From NCBI RefSeq assembly GCF_000689395.1, contig NZ_HG966617.1, positions 1,064,753 to 1,128,752 on the forward strand: a stretch of DNA of 64,000 bases, given 5' to 3'. Every line of letters begins with the position of its first letter. Positions within the stretch are counted from its first letter, which is position 1. This document shows positions 14,799 to 26,848 of the stretch, piece by piece. The translations under genes were made by a program, and so were the position numbers. The notes under the pieces were generated by a model. The model saw only the letters and a program-made list of their open reading frames with translations, was not told where the DNA came from and searched no databases. The stretch comes from Candidatus Phaeomarinobacter ectocarpi. Its GTDB lineage: Bacteria > Pseudomonadota > Alphaproteobacteria > CGMCC-115125.

Positions 14799-15539
14799 AT
14801 GGCCCGGAAAAAGAAAAGCGGCGGTGACTCTGGCAGCATGGCCAGTTCGCGCGAACTCAAGCAGCGCGTGAAAACCGCACGCGGTCGCAAGAACTCGTCC
14901 ACATTGTGGCTGCAGCGCCAGCTCAATGATCCATACGTAGCCGCAGCCCGCCGAGACGGATTTCGCAGCCGGGCGACCTACAAGCTCATTGAGATCGACG
15001 ACAAGTATCACCTGCTCAAACCCGGATACCGCGTACTGGATCTTGGTGCAGCCCCCGGCGGTTGGACGCAGATTGCCGTGAAACGCACAGGTGCTGCCAA
15101 CGGACGCGGCGGGGAGGTCGTCGGGATCGACCTCTTGCCGATTGAGCCCATCGCCGGGTCCACGCTGCTTGAAATGGATTTCATGGCTGACGAGGCACCG
15201 GATGAACTGAAACGCCAGATGGGCGGTCCTGCTGATGTTGTTCTGTCCGATATGGCAGCGTCCGCCACCGGCCATAAGCCGACCGATCATCTGCGCATTA
15301 TGAGCCTGTGCGAGCTAGCACTTGATTTCGCGATGGAAGTGTTGAAACCGGGAGGCAGCTTTCTGGCCAAGGTGCTGCAGGGCGGTGCCGAGCGTGACCT
15401 GATGAAGACCCTCAAAACCAACTTCAAAGTCGTTCGCCACGTGAAACCAAAAGCCAGTCGCTCCGATTCGGCGGAAATGTACGTCCTGGCAACCGGCTTC
15501 AGGGGCACAGCGGCCGCCAAGGACGCGGACAACGCCTGA
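14799..15539 (+). CDS. rlmE: 23S rRNA (uridine-2'-O)-methyltransferase RlmE/FtsJ
   Basis: The protein has 246 residues. SRATYKLIEIDDKYHLL (substrate/start motif), the SAM motif VLDLGAAPGGWTQIA, the VVLSDMA acidic motif and the catalytic Lys in FLAKVLQGG identify RlmE, which methylates U2552 of 23S rRNA in the 50S subunit. A basic, disordered N-terminal extension of about 45 residues precedes the domain, usual for this class. It forms an operon with ppx. Confidence 0.95.
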   Translation: MARKKKSGGDSGSMASSRELKQRVKTARGRKNSSTLWLQRQLNDPYVAAARRDGFRSRATYKLIEIDDKYHLLKPGYRVLDLGAAPGGWTQIAVKRTGAANGRGGEVVGIDLLPIEPIAGSTLLEMDFMADEAPDELKRQMGGPADVVLSDMAASATGHKPTDHLRIMSLCELALDFAMEVLKPGGSFLAKVLQGGAERDLMKTLKTNFKVVRHVKPKASRSDSAEMYVLATGFRGTAAAKDADNA

Positions 15540-15698
15540 TTTTCCGGCCTAATCGTGTCATTCACGGCACTTTGATGGCTCACGCATGGCTTGTTTGCGT
15601 TTGTGCAGCGCAAAACGGTTTGCTGTTGGGCTGCATCATGGTAATTACCCCCGCCAACAACGAGACCCTGCGTCCTACCTGCCACCCGGCAGCCCTGA

Positions 15699-18445
<2,747 letters not shown>

Positions 18446-18460
18446 CCTGACGAGCCCGAT

Positions 18461-20044
18461 ATGACGCACTCACCCGACTTGGACATCCCCGCAGGCGCCG
18501 ATGACCGCGTGCTGATCATCGACTTTGGCAGTCAGGTCACACAGCTGATCGCACGGCGTGTGCGTGAGACAGGCGTCTACTCGGAGATTGTGCCCTACAA
18601 CAAGGCGGACGAGGCCATCGACCGGCTGGCGCCCAAGGCGATCATCCTGTCGGGTGGTCCAGCCAGCGTCACCGGCATGGGCACGCCGCGGGCACCCGAA
18701 CGCGTCTTTGACCTGGGCATTCCGGTTCTTGGCATTTGCTACGGACAGCAGACCATGGTGGCGCAGCTTGGCGGCCGCGTTGAGACAGCCGACGAGCGCG
18801 AGTTTGGCCGTGCTGAAATGACAGCCGGCGAACAATCAGCGTTGTTTGACGGTATCTGGGAAACCGGCGAAAGCGATCAGGTGTGGATGAGCCATGGCGA
18901 CCGCGTGATTGAAATTCCTGAAGGCTTCAAGGTCATTGGAACAAGCGACAACGCGCCTTTTGCTGCGATTGCTGACGAACGCCGCCACTTCTACGGCGTC
19001 CAGTTCCACCCCGAGGTCGTGCACACGCTGCGCGGGGCGAAGCTGCTTGAAAACTTTACCCACAAGATCGCCGGCTGCGGCGGCAACTGGTCCATGGCCG
19101 CCTTCCGCGAAACGGAAATCAAGCGCGTGCGCGAGCAGGTAGGCAAGGGCAGGGTGATCTGCGGCCTGTCGGGCGGCGTCGATTCATCCGTGGTCGCCGT
19201 ATTGCTGCACGAAGCCATCGGCGAACAACTCACCTGTGTGTTTGTTGACACGGGCATGATGCGCATGGGCGAAGCTGAAGAAGTCGTGACGCTCTTCCGC
19301 GATCACTACAACATCAAGCTCGTGCATGTGGATGCGCAAAAGCTCTTCCTCGACAAGCTCGAAGGCGTCACGGACCCAGAGCGCAAGCGCAAGATCATTG
19401 GCGCCACCTTCATTGACGTGTTTGACGACGAAGCCAAGAAAGTCGGCGGGGCTGATTTCCTCGCGCAAGGCACGCTCTACCCGGATGTGATCGAAAGCGT
19501 GTCTTTCGCAGGCGGGCCGTCTGTCACCATCAAGTCACACCACAATGTGGGTGGCCTGCCCGAGCGCATGAACATGAAGCTTGTCGAACCGCTTCGTGAG
19601 CTCTTCAAGGATGAGGTGCGCGTGCTGGGCCGAGATCTTGGTCTGCCTGAGCCTTTCGTGGGGCGTCATCCGTTCCCCGGGCCAGGCCTTGCTATCCGCA
19701 TTCCAGGTGAAATTACGGGCGATCGTCTCGACATCCTGCGCAAGGCGGACAAGATCTACCTCGAAGAAATCCGCAATGCGGGCCTCTATGACGATATCTG
19801 GCAGGCCTTCGCGGTGCTGCTCCCGGTCAAGACCGTGGGTGTCATGGGCGATGAACGCTCTTACGAGTTTGTGTGCGCCCTGCGTGCCGTGACCTCAACA
19901 GATGGCATGACCGCTGATTACTATGACTTTAGTCATGAGTTCCTCGGACGTACCGCAACGCGCATCATCAACGAGGTTCGCGGGATCAACCGCGTGGTGT
20001 ACGATATTACCTCAAAGCCTCCGGGCACGATTGAGTGGGAGTAA
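18461..20044 (+). CDS. guaA: GMP synthase (glutamine-hydrolysing)
   Basis: The protein has 527 residues. The class I amidotransferase domain has the Cys nucleophile in GICYGQQTM and the FHPEVVHT histidine/glutamate. Then comes the ATP pyrophosphatase P-loop [15 protein letters not shown] and the C-terminal dimerisation domain ending [11 protein letters not shown]. It converts XMP to GMP. It lies downstream of guaB in the same direction; the TPR gene starts four bases after its stop. Confidence 0.97.
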   Translation: MTHSPDLDIPAGADDRVLIIDFGSQVTQLIARRVRETGVYSEIVPYNKADEAIDRLAPKAIILSGGPASVTGMGTPRAPERVFDLGIPVLGICYGQQTMVAQLGGRVETADEREFGRAEMTAGEQSALFDGIWETGESDQVWMSHGDRVIEIPEGFKVIGTSDNAPFAAIADERRHFYGVQFHPEVVHTLRGAKLLENFTHKIAGCGGNWSMAAFRETEIKRVREQVGKGRVICGLSGGVDSSVVAVLLHEAIGEQLTCVFVDTGMMRMGEAEEVVTLFRDHYNIKLVHVDAQKLFLDKLEGVTDPERKRKIIGATFIDVFDDEAKKVGGADFLAQGTLYPDVIESVSFAGGPSVTIKSHHNVGGLPERMNMKLVEPLRELFKDEVRVLGRDLGLPEPFVGRHPFPGPGLAIRIPGEITGDRLDILRKADKIYLEEIRNAGLYDDIWQAFAVLLPVKTVGVMGDERSYEFVCALRAVTSTDGMTADYYDFSHEFLGRTATRIINEVRGINRVVYDITSKPPGTIEWE

Positions 20045-20048
20045 CGCT

Positions 20049-20804
20049 GTGCGTATCAGGTTCATGCCGGTTGCAGTTGGTCTGGGTTTTGCCTTTGTTT
20101 CAGGCGTTCTCGCCGCCAATGCACAGGATTTCGAGGCACCGCCCGTAGAGGCAGTTGTCCTCGAAGAACCAGCGCCGGCAACAGAGCCGGAAGTGGCGCC
20201 AGGGCAGGCTGAGGCGCCGGAAGCAGGTGTGACCTCAGACGACCCCTCAATATCTGAACAGGACGCATTAGCCGAGACAGGACCCGAGGCAGGACCCGAG
20301 GCAGGACTCGAGCCAGAACCCGAGAAAGTCGATGCGATTGTTGAAAATGAACTGTGCCACGCGCAGTTCTTCGGCGACGGCACGCCGGAGCAGGCCATCA
20401 TCCATTGCACCCGTGCCCTTGAAGCCGGCGACCTGCCCGAAGGCGACATGGTGACAGCCCACGTCAATCGTGGCGTGGCATACAAGTTGACGGGGCAGCT
20501 GGACGCAGCCATCGAAGACTACACCAAGGCGCTGGAGCTATCGCCTGAGAGCGGCGACATCTACACCACCCGTGCCAATGCATTTCTTGAGATGGCACAG
20601 TTGGATGCTGCAATAAACGACGCCAACAAAGCTCTGGCTTTCAACCCCAACTACGCCGCAGCCTATTTCGTCCGTGGACGGATTTTCGAAGCGCTGGGTC
20701 AGAAGGGTTTCGCAAGAGACGATTTTGTTCGTGCCTACGAACTTGCACCGGACAACAAGGACATCGAAGAAAAAGCCTGGGCCTACGGCAGCAACCAGAA
20801 CTGA
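20049..20804 (+). CDS. Secreted TPR-repeat protein
   Basis: This 251-residue protein starts at GTG 20049, just after guaA, with GGAG overlapping the guaA end. A signal peptide (MRIRFMPVAVGLGFAFVSG... cut near ANAQ) is followed by a Pro/Glu/Ala-rich spacer with PEAG repeats, and then three TPR units (about 140-240; the clearest reads AYKLTGQLDAAIEDYTKALE). It is probably a periplasmic adaptor. No enzyme motif is visible and the partner is unknown. Confidence 0.8.
   Translation: MRIRFMPVAVGLGFAFVSGVLAANAQDFEAPPVEAVVLEEPAPATEPEVAPGQAEAPEAGVTSDDPSISEQDALAETGPEAGPEAGLEPEPEKVDAIVENELCHAQFFGDGTPEQAIIHCTRALEAGDLPEGDMVTAHVNRGVAYKLTGQLDAAIEDYTKALELSPESGDIYTTRANAFLEMAQLDAAINDANKALAFNPNYAAAYFVRGRIFEALGQKGFARDDFVRAYELAPDNKDIEEKAWAYGSNQN
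20281..20328 (+). repeat. 12-bp tandem repeat inside the TPR gene
   Basis: Four 12-nt units (first two identical, GACCCGAGGCAG, then two degenerate) encode PEAG/PEPE-type residues in the spacer between signal peptide and TPR domain. It is in frame, so copy-number change would only alter linker length. Confidence 0.75.
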
Positions 20805-20899
20805 CGCTGACCCAATTGTCCCTTGAACCCGATCCCCGGGTCGGCCAAGCTGACTAAACCAACCTCAATCCTAGGTTGGGCGGCCAATTGGGGGGAATA

Positions 20900-21784
20900 A
20901 TGGTCAAACTTCCGGTTTTTGATGTTCTAGGTCGCGCTTTCACGGCACCTGCGCGCTACGGCTGGCCGTTGCTTCCCTACTTCCTCTGCGTAGCAGCAAT
21001 TGCAATTGGCTTCATGTGGCTGATTTTTGGCTTGATTCCGTCAGGCGTGTCATCGACACCGGTCAATGGAGCCACACTCGACCAAGGCGATGGCGCAAGG
21101 TTCTGGCTGAGTTTCTTCGGCATAATCTTGTTGGTTTTCCTGTTTGTTTCTGTAGCAGTTCTGGTGCACCGGCAAGCAGCCGGTGTGCCGGATATTTGGA
21201 AACTGGGCTGGCCAACCTTGAGGTATATCGGGGTGAGCATTCTGATCAGTCTGCTTGCCGGTATTGTCTCTGCCGTCGCTTTTTTCGCAGCAAGTATTCT
21301 TGGTGGCGGACCAGAAGCCCTGGTCGGGATTGCAATGGGCGCAGTAGGTGAAGGGACCCCGATTCTCGCCATTGTGATGGTGCTTCTAGCCACAATCGCT
21401 ATTTATGCCGTTTACGCACGGATCTCCCTCGCATTGCCGGCAACAGCAATAGGCGAGCATGGGACGATTTCACTTGCTTGGGAGATTTCTCGGGGCAACA
21501 CCCTGCGCCTTTTGGCTGCTTGGCTATTGTACTTCATCCTTGTTGTCGTTCTGCAGGCAATAGCCGGTTTTCTTGCTGGGGGTTCGAGTGTGTTCAGCGG
21601 TGAGGAAACCACCGTGATGTCAGTCTTTGGGACGATTGTCGCCGTTATCTTTCTCTACTATTACGTCGTCTTCGGTATCGCATTCCTCACCTATTCTTAT
21701 TTGGCGCTCGCCCCAAACAAAGACATGCTCGTCACACCTTCTTCGCAAGGCACCCCATCCGACTCCGCAGGTGGCTCATCCTGA
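20900..21784 (+). CDS. Multi-pass membrane protein, tandem paralog 1 of 3
   Basis: This 294-residue protein has about six hydrophobic helices. It opens MVKLPVFDVLGRAFTAP, nearly the same as the next gene, and contains LAWEISRGNTLRLLAAWLL before helix 5. No enzymatic or transporter motif is recognised. The ATG at 20900 has GGGGGA five to nine bases upstream. The conserved W-x(4-6)-G-N/S-T-x-R motif before a hydrophobic hairpin recalls YciC/UPF0259-type inner-membrane proteins, but that assignment is weak. Confidence 0.75.
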   Translation: MVKLPVFDVLGRAFTAPARYGWPLLPYFLCVAAIAIGFMWLIFGLIPSGVSSTPVNGATLDQGDGARFWLSFFGIILLVFLFVSVAVLVHRQAAGVPDIWKLGWPTLRYIGVSILISLLAGIVSAVAFFAASILGGGPEALVGIAMGAVGEGTPILAIVMVLLATIAIYAVYARISLALPATAIGEHGTISLAWEISRGNTLRLLAAWLLYFILVVVLQAIAGFLAGGSSVFSGEETTVMSVFGTIVAVIFLYYYVVFGIAFLTYSYLALAPNKDMLVTPSSQGTPSDSAGGSS

Positions 21785-21870
21785 CTGTGTTACTCTTCCG
21801 AATACCCGCTACGGGCGGGTACACGTCCGTGCTGTAGCTTCAGTCGATAGGTCTGAGAATGGAGGGCAGG

Positions 21871-22740
21871 TTGGTCAAACTTCCGGTTTTTGATGTGCTG
21901 GGACGGGCGTTTGCTGCGCCGTTCAAATTCGCGTGGCCGTTGCTGCCGTTCTACATCGTATCGGCGGCCATAGGCCTCAGCCTCTTTTCCCTGGTCGCAC
22001 CGCCGGGCGCGTTTTTGGGCACTGAAGAGATGGTGCCTGTCGAAGGAACCAGCGGGTACACCCTGTTTGGCGTGGCGGTCCTTGTCTATCTCATCTTCAC
22101 ATCTACAGCCGTGCTCACCCACCGCGTCGTGGCCGACGTCGATCACAAATGGCGGTTGGCCTGGCCGGTTGTCAGATATTTCCTCATTGCGATCGGGCTT
22201 CTCCTGATCGGTCTCGCCTATATGCTGCTTTGCTTCTTTTTTCTCTGGGCCACTGTCGGGTTTGAGAAAGGCTTTGAGATGGACGCAACCAACCTGGACC
22301 CTGGAATGGGCGTCGCTGTTGCTGTCTTTAGCTTGGTGGGCATCGTCATTGGTTCACGGTTGTTCCTGGCCCTGCCTGCGGCAGCGCTCCAAAGACCAGA
22401 CTCGATCTTCCTGGCTTGGGAGGTCTCCAAGGGCAGCACGCTGCGGTTGCTGGTTGCCTGGCTCCTGTACTTTTTTCTGGTGATCATCATCGGCCTCGTA
22501 GTCGGATTTGTTGTGGGGGGCTCTGAGATCCTGATGGAGAACTCTGAGCAGGCCGGTGGGGCAGGCGACGGTGCCGCTGGCGGTTTCCTGGGGGCAATGA
22601 GTGCTGGTTGGCTTATTGCAAATGTTCTCTCGAACTACTTCCTCACAGTTGTTGGCGCAGCCTTTCTCACCTACTCGCTGATCGCCCTTCTGCCGAACGC
22701 AAAAGCGTCGCCACAAGTCAAAGCCGAGGCCGCAGATTAA
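21871..22740 (+). CDS. Multi-pass membrane protein, tandem paralog 2 of 3
   Basis: The protein has 289 residues from the TTG at 21871, picked because GGAGGG lies just upstream and the sequence then begins (M)VKLPVFDVLGRAFAAP in register with paralog 1. An in-frame ATG at 21859 is the alternative. It has about six helices, with LAWEVSKGSTLRLLVAWLL matching the motif in paralog 1. The short C-terminus is cytosolic. Function is unknown; probably co-transcribed with the flanking paralogs. Confidence 0.75.
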   Translation: MVKLPVFDVLGRAFAAPFKFAWPLLPFYIVSAAIGLSLFSLVAPPGAFLGTEEMVPVEGTSGYTLFGVAVLVYLIFTSTAVLTHRVVADVDHKWRLAWPVVRYFLIAIGLLLIGLAYMLLCFFFLWATVGFEKGFEMDATNLDPGMGVAVAVFSLVGIVIGSRLFLALPAAALQRPDSIFLAWEVSKGSTLRLLVAWLLYFFLVIIIGLVVGFVVGGSEILMENSEQAGGAGDGAAGGFLGAMSAGWLIANVLSNYFLTVVGAAFLTYSLIALLPNAKASPQVKAEAAD

Positions 22741-22764
22741 TCTGACCACCCAGCCCTAAGGGAC

Positions 22765-23619
22765 ATGACCATGCAAAAACTTCCACTGCGCGCCACGTGG
22801 CTGGCTGCCCTCAAGATGCCCTGGCAACACCGGGGCACGTTTTTCAAGATCATGTGGCCATGGCTGCTCGCCGCCGGCGTGGTCTATGTTGTGGCAGTTG
22901 TGATCAGCTTTGCTGCAATGGCCGGCGCGACGCCGCCGACAGGGGTTTTCGTGGTCTCGATGATTGCCGGCGTGATTGCAATGGTGCTTGCAAGCCCGGC
23001 CATCGTTGGCGCTCTGCGCTACGTCATTGCGGACGAAGCGCAAAGGCATGGGTTCGGTGAAAGGACGAAAAGGTTTCTGCTGGCCTATCTGGTTATGCTG
23101 GCGGTTTATCTGCCCGTGATGGGTCTTTACATGTTCTCAGGTCCGCAGATTGCGCCTGACGGCACATTCGGTTTTGCACGGCCTGGCCTGGCAATAGCCG
23201 TTATTGTCATCACACTGATCATTCTGCCGATTGTGATGCGGCTGGGATTTGTGTTCCCGGCAATCGTGGACGACGAGCCCATCGACTTTGCACGGGCATG
23301 GGGGCGAACCAAGGGAAACACCTGGCGCATTCTCTTCGGCTACCTGATCCTGAGTATGGGCATCACCTTTGTCGGCTCTTTTCTTGTCGGATTTTTAGGG
23401 GCATTCCTGACCGTCTTTTCCGGGCCATTGGCGCCCGTAGTCGCGATTTTTTCCATGCTGTTGAATGTCCTGCTCATGATTTACCTGCTGGTCTGCATCC
23501 TGTCCTGGTTTGGCCTTGCCTATCTTGCTCTGGCATCCAACCGTCCTGAGCCCCAAGCCGCGGTTTCTGACACTGGCAACGGCTCGTCGGGAAGCGGCTC
23601 AACAGGCAATGGCGGATGA
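22765..23619 (+). CDS. Multi-pass membrane protein, tandem paralog 3 of 3
   Basis: This 284-residue protein has about six helices and is more diverged than the first two. It keeps QKLPLRATWLAALKMP at the N-terminus and RAWGRTKGNTWRILFGYL at the position of the shared internal motif. The C-terminus is Gly/Ser-rich and probably disordered. It starts 24 bp after paralog 2. Function is unknown. Confidence 0.75.
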   Translation: MTMQKLPLRATWLAALKMPWQHRGTFFKIMWPWLLAAGVVYVVAVVISFAAMAGATPPTGVFVVSMIAGVIAMVLASPAIVGALRYVIADEAQRHGFGERTKRFLLAYLVMLAVYLPVMGLYMFSGPQIAPDGTFGFARPGLAIAVIVITLIILPIVMRLGFVFPAIVDDEPIDFARAWGRTKGNTWRILFGYLILSMGITFVGSFLVGFLGAFLTVFSGPLAPVVAIFSMLLNVLLMIYLLVCILSWFGLAYLALASNRPEPQAAVSDTGNGSSGSGSTGNGG

Positions 23620-23702
23620 TTTGCCATTCCGGCCTCTGACAACTAGTGTGCTGCACCGCACAAAAGAAGGCTTGAGGCCTGAGTGTCAGGAGGTACATCC
23701 CC

Positions 23703-24521
23703 ATGTCCGTTCAAAACACAATTCGCCGTAAAACCGTTCCGCAGATCCGGAACTCAAAGAACAACACGCCGGTGGTGTGCCTGACGGCGTATCATGCCCA
23801 TACGGCCCGCCTGGTGGACCCGTATGTTGACCTGCTGCTGGTGGGCGACAGCCTCGGCATGGTCATGCACGGGATGGAAAACACGCTCGGCGTCTCGCTC
23901 GAGCTCATGATCCTGCACGGCAAGGCTGTGATGCGCGGGGCGGATCAGGCGGTGGTCGTCGTGGACATGCCCTTTGGTACCTATGAAGAGAGCCCTCAGA
24001 TCGCATTCCGCAATGCGTCACGGGTAATCCATGAAACCGGCTGCACGGCCATCAAGCTTGAAGGTGGGGCCCGCATGGCGGAAACCATCCATTTCCTGTC
24101 AGAGCGCGGAATTCCCGTCATGGCTCATATCGGCCTGACGCCCCAAAGTGTGCAGACCATGGGCGGGTACAAGACCCAGGGCCGGACCACCGATGAGTGG
24201 GCCGCTCTGGAAGAAGACGCCCGCGCCGTGGCAGAAGCTGGCGCATTCTCTGTGGTTCTTGAGGGTATAGCCGAGCCCCTGGCCGCGCGCATAACCGGGC
24301 AGATTGACGTGCCGACAATCGGCATCGGTGCTTCCCCCGCCTGTGATGGCCAGATTCTGGTGCTGGAAGACATGCTGGGTCTCAACCCCAGCCCGGCCAA
24401 ATTCGTCAAGGAGTTTGCCAGCCTGGGGGCTGCCATCGAGGGCGCGGCGGAGGCCTACGCAAAAGAAGTCCGCTCGCGCCATTTTCCTGCCAAGGAACAC
24501 ACCTACGCCATGAAGAAGTAG
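23703..24521 (+). CDS. panB: 3-methyl-2-oxobutanoate hydroxymethyltransferase
   Basis: The protein has 272 residues. The TIM-barrel signatures [48 protein letters not shown] and [17 protein letters not shown] are all present, including the metal-binding Asp in VGDS and the catalytic Glu in the C-terminal half. It makes ketopantoate for coenzyme A. It is preceded by AGGAGG. PanC is not in the window. Confidence 0.96.
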   Translation: MSVQNTIRRKTVPQIRNSKNNTPVVCLTAYHAHTARLVDPYVDLLLVGDSLGMVMHGMENTLGVSLELMILHGKAVMRGADQAVVVVDMPFGTYEESPQIAFRNASRVIHETGCTAIKLEGGARMAETIHFLSERGIPVMAHIGLTPQSVQTMGGYKTQGRTTDEWAALEEDARAVAEAGAFSVVLEGIAEPLAARITGQIDVPTIGIGASPACDGQILVLEDMLGLNPSPAKFVKEFASLGAAIEGAAEAYAKEVRSRHFPAKEHTYAMKK

Positions 24522-24710
24522 CTGCGTCGCGGCCTTGGAGCTGGACGATGACAAAGGCGTTAATTGCCTTTGCTTTCAACTACTTTATGGGTGGTATCAC
24601 CGCGCAAGCCCGGCTAGTTTCCGGTACATGTGTGTCTGTGCTGTCACAGGCAGGGCTTCGCCGCCCGATCCATCCATTTGTTTCGATATCTAGCCAGAGA
24701 GCCGTCTTCC

Positions 24711-25445
24711 TTGTCAGACATTTTCCGTGAAGTTGAAGAGGACCTGCGCCGCGACCGTGCCGAGGACCTCTGGAAGTCCTATGGCGCTTATTTGATCGCG
24801 GCCGCCGTGGGTGTCGTGGCCATCGTTGGCGGTGTCAGCTGGTGGAATGCATCCCAGCAGTCCGCATCTGAAGATGCGGCCAGCAAGTTCGTGGCCGCCA
24901 GCCAGTTGGTTGAAGAGGGCGAAACCGCCGCCGCCGCGGATGCCTTTGCCGCGATCGCGCAGTCTGCGAGTGGTGGGTATGAGGCTGTGGCCAGTATGCG
25001 AGCGGCAGGCCTACAGGCTGAGGCCGGAGACACTGAAGGTGCCATTGCCACCTATGATGCCATTTCAGCTGGCAGCGCGGACGATATTCTTAAAGGTCTG
25101 GCGTCATTGAAAGCAGCCTTGCTGATGGCAGATACGGCAAGCCCCGATGAATTGAAAATCCGGCTTACGCCGCTCGCGGGTGACAGCAGCCCCTGGCGCT
25201 TCTCTGCCCTTGAGCTGCTTGGGTATGTGTCACTGCGCGAGAACGATACGACAGCAGCTGGTGAGTATTACCAGCAGCTTGCAGATGCCGCCGCAGCGCC
25301 GCCATTGGCGCGCGAACGCGCGCGCGACATGCTGCGCGGGCTTCAGCTGGAAGCGCCAATCGCACGCCAGCTGCCTGCCGCTGAAACACCATCGCAAGAG
25401 CAGCCTGCTGACGACGTTGCAGAAGAGAGCGAAGCCGCACAATGA
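24711..25445 (+). CDS. YfgM-like tetratricopeptide membrane protein
   Basis: The protein has 244 residues from TTG 24711 (SDIFREVEEDLRRDRAEDLW is the usual N-terminus of the family). One TM helix (about 24-45) and a periplasmic TPR-like domain (about 50-210) are followed by an acidic tail. YfgM in E. coli works with PpiD at the Sec translocon. The neighbours bamB and der are the same as in E. coli (yfgM-bamB-der). The stop overlaps bamB by four bases. Confidence 0.82.
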   Translation: MSDIFREVEEDLRRDRAEDLWKSYGAYLIAAAVGVVAIVGGVSWWNASQQSASEDAASKFVAASQLVEEGETAAAADAFAAIAQSASGGYEAVASMRAAGLQAEAGDTEGAIATYDAISAGSADDILKGLASLKAALLMADTASPDELKIRLTPLAGDSSPWRFSALELLGYVSLRENDTTAAGEYYQQLADAAAAPPLARERARDMLRGLQLEAPIARQLPAAETPSQEQPADDVAEESEAAQ

Positions 25446-26800
25446 CATCTCAGTTTCATATCTTTTCCCGCACCACGTCGCGGGTGGCAGCCCTGAGCGC
25501 GCTGGCTTTCACGCTGGTCGCGTGCGACACGGTCAATGACCTGATCAGCCCGTCTGATGATCCGCCCCTTCCAGGAGAGCGCATCTCCGTCATGTCGCTG
25601 GAGCAGCAGCTCGAAGCTGATCCACGCATCGCCGGTCTGCAGGTTGTGCTGCCTGCCCCATACGTAAATACAGATTGGGCACAGCCGGGTGGATTTCCCG
25701 ACAACGTGCTGCATCATCTCGATGCGCCCGAAGCAATATCAGAAATCTGGGACGCAGATGCCGGACAGGGGTCAAGCAGCAGTGGCCGTCTTACAGCGCC
25801 ACCTATAATCGCTGACGGTCGCGCCTATGTACTGGACACCGAAGGCGGTGTGCGTGCGTTTGAGGCGGATACGGGAACACGCATCTGGGCTGTCGATCTG
25901 ACGCCCGAGGACGCGGACTCAGAGGAAGGCTTTGGCGGCGGCATCGCCTATGACGATGGCGCGATTTATGTCGCCACCGGGTTCGGCACGGTGGTTGCGA
26001 TGGACGCCGCGACCGGTGAAGAATTCTGGACCTATGAAGGCCGCACGCCGTTTCGCGCAGCGCCCTCAGCGGTCGGCGGGCGTGTCTTTGTCATCTCGTT
26101 TGACAATCAGACCTCCGCATTGGCTCAGGCCACAGGCGAAGTGCTGTGGACGCACCAGGGCATTCAGGAAACGGCGGGCATTCTTGGGTCACCAAGCCCT
26201 GCCGTATCGGGCGGCACGCTGGTGGTGCCGTACTCTTCTGGCGAAGTGTTCGCATTGCGCGTTGAAAATGGTCAGGAGGTCTGGAACGACACTCTGACAC
26301 GCACACTGTCAAACACGGCATTGGCCAACATCAGCGATATTGCAGGTCGTCCGGTGATCGACCGCGACCGTGTGTTTGCGGTGAGCCACGCAGGCCGCAT
26401 GGTCGCGATTGATATCCGTACCGGTGAGCGCGTGTGGACGCGTTCCCTATCCGGCGTTCAGACACCATGGGTGGCAGGTGATTTCATTTTCCTCGTGACA
26501 ACCAGCGCTGAAGTGATCGCGCTTTCCCGGCGTGATGGTCGTATCCGGTGGGTAACCCAGCTGCCGCGCTTTACAGATCCAGAAGACCGCGATGGCCCCA
26601 TATCATGGGCCGGACCAGTCTTGGCAGGCGACCGCCTGCTCCTAGCCTCTTCAACCGGTGAGGCATTTGCCGTCTCGCCCTACAATGGTGACGTGCTGGG
26701 AGAAGTTGAAATCCCCCGTGGCACTTTCATTTCCCCAATCGTGGCGAACAAGACGGTCTACATACTGACCGATGCCGCCGAGCTTCTGGCGTTCCGCTAG
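25442..26800 (+). CDS. bamB: Outer-membrane assembly lipoprotein BamB
   Basis: The protein has 452 residues. A lipobox FTLVAC with Cys28 gives a lipid-anchored periplasmic protein. It is followed by an eight-bladed PQQ-type propeller with recurring GxVxAxDxxTGxxxW units (for example VVAMDAATGEEFWTYEG and MVAIDIRTGERVWTRSL). It is the beta-propeller scaffold of the BAM complex that inserts outer-membrane proteins. The N-terminal region of about 60 residues after the lipobox is longer than in E. coli. Confidence 0.92.
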   Translation: MTSQFHIFSRTTSRVAALSALAFTLVACDTVNDLISPSDDPPLPGERISVMSLEQQLEADPRIAGLQVVLPAPYVNTDWAQPGGFPDNVLHHLDAPEAISEIWDADAGQGSSSSGRLTAPPIIADGRAYVLDTEGGVRAFEADTGTRIWAVDLTPEDADSEEGFGGGIAYDDGAIYVATGFGTVVAMDAATGEEFWTYEGRTPFRAAPSAVGGRVFVISFDNQTSALAQATGEVLWTHQGIQETAGILGSPSPAVSGGTLVVPYSSGEVFALRVENGQEVWNDTLTRTLSNTALANISDIAGRPVIDRDRVFAVSHAGRMVAIDIRTGERVWTRSLSGVQTPWVAGDFIFLVTTSAEVIALSRRDGRIRWVTQLPRFTDPEDRDGPISWAGPVLAGDRLLLASSTGEAFAVSPYNGDVLGEVEIPRGTFISPIVANKTVYILTDAAELLAFR

Positions 26801-26848
26801 TCGGCAAGAAAGCGCCCGTGAGGGCGACCGCGGCAGGAGCCGCAACTG

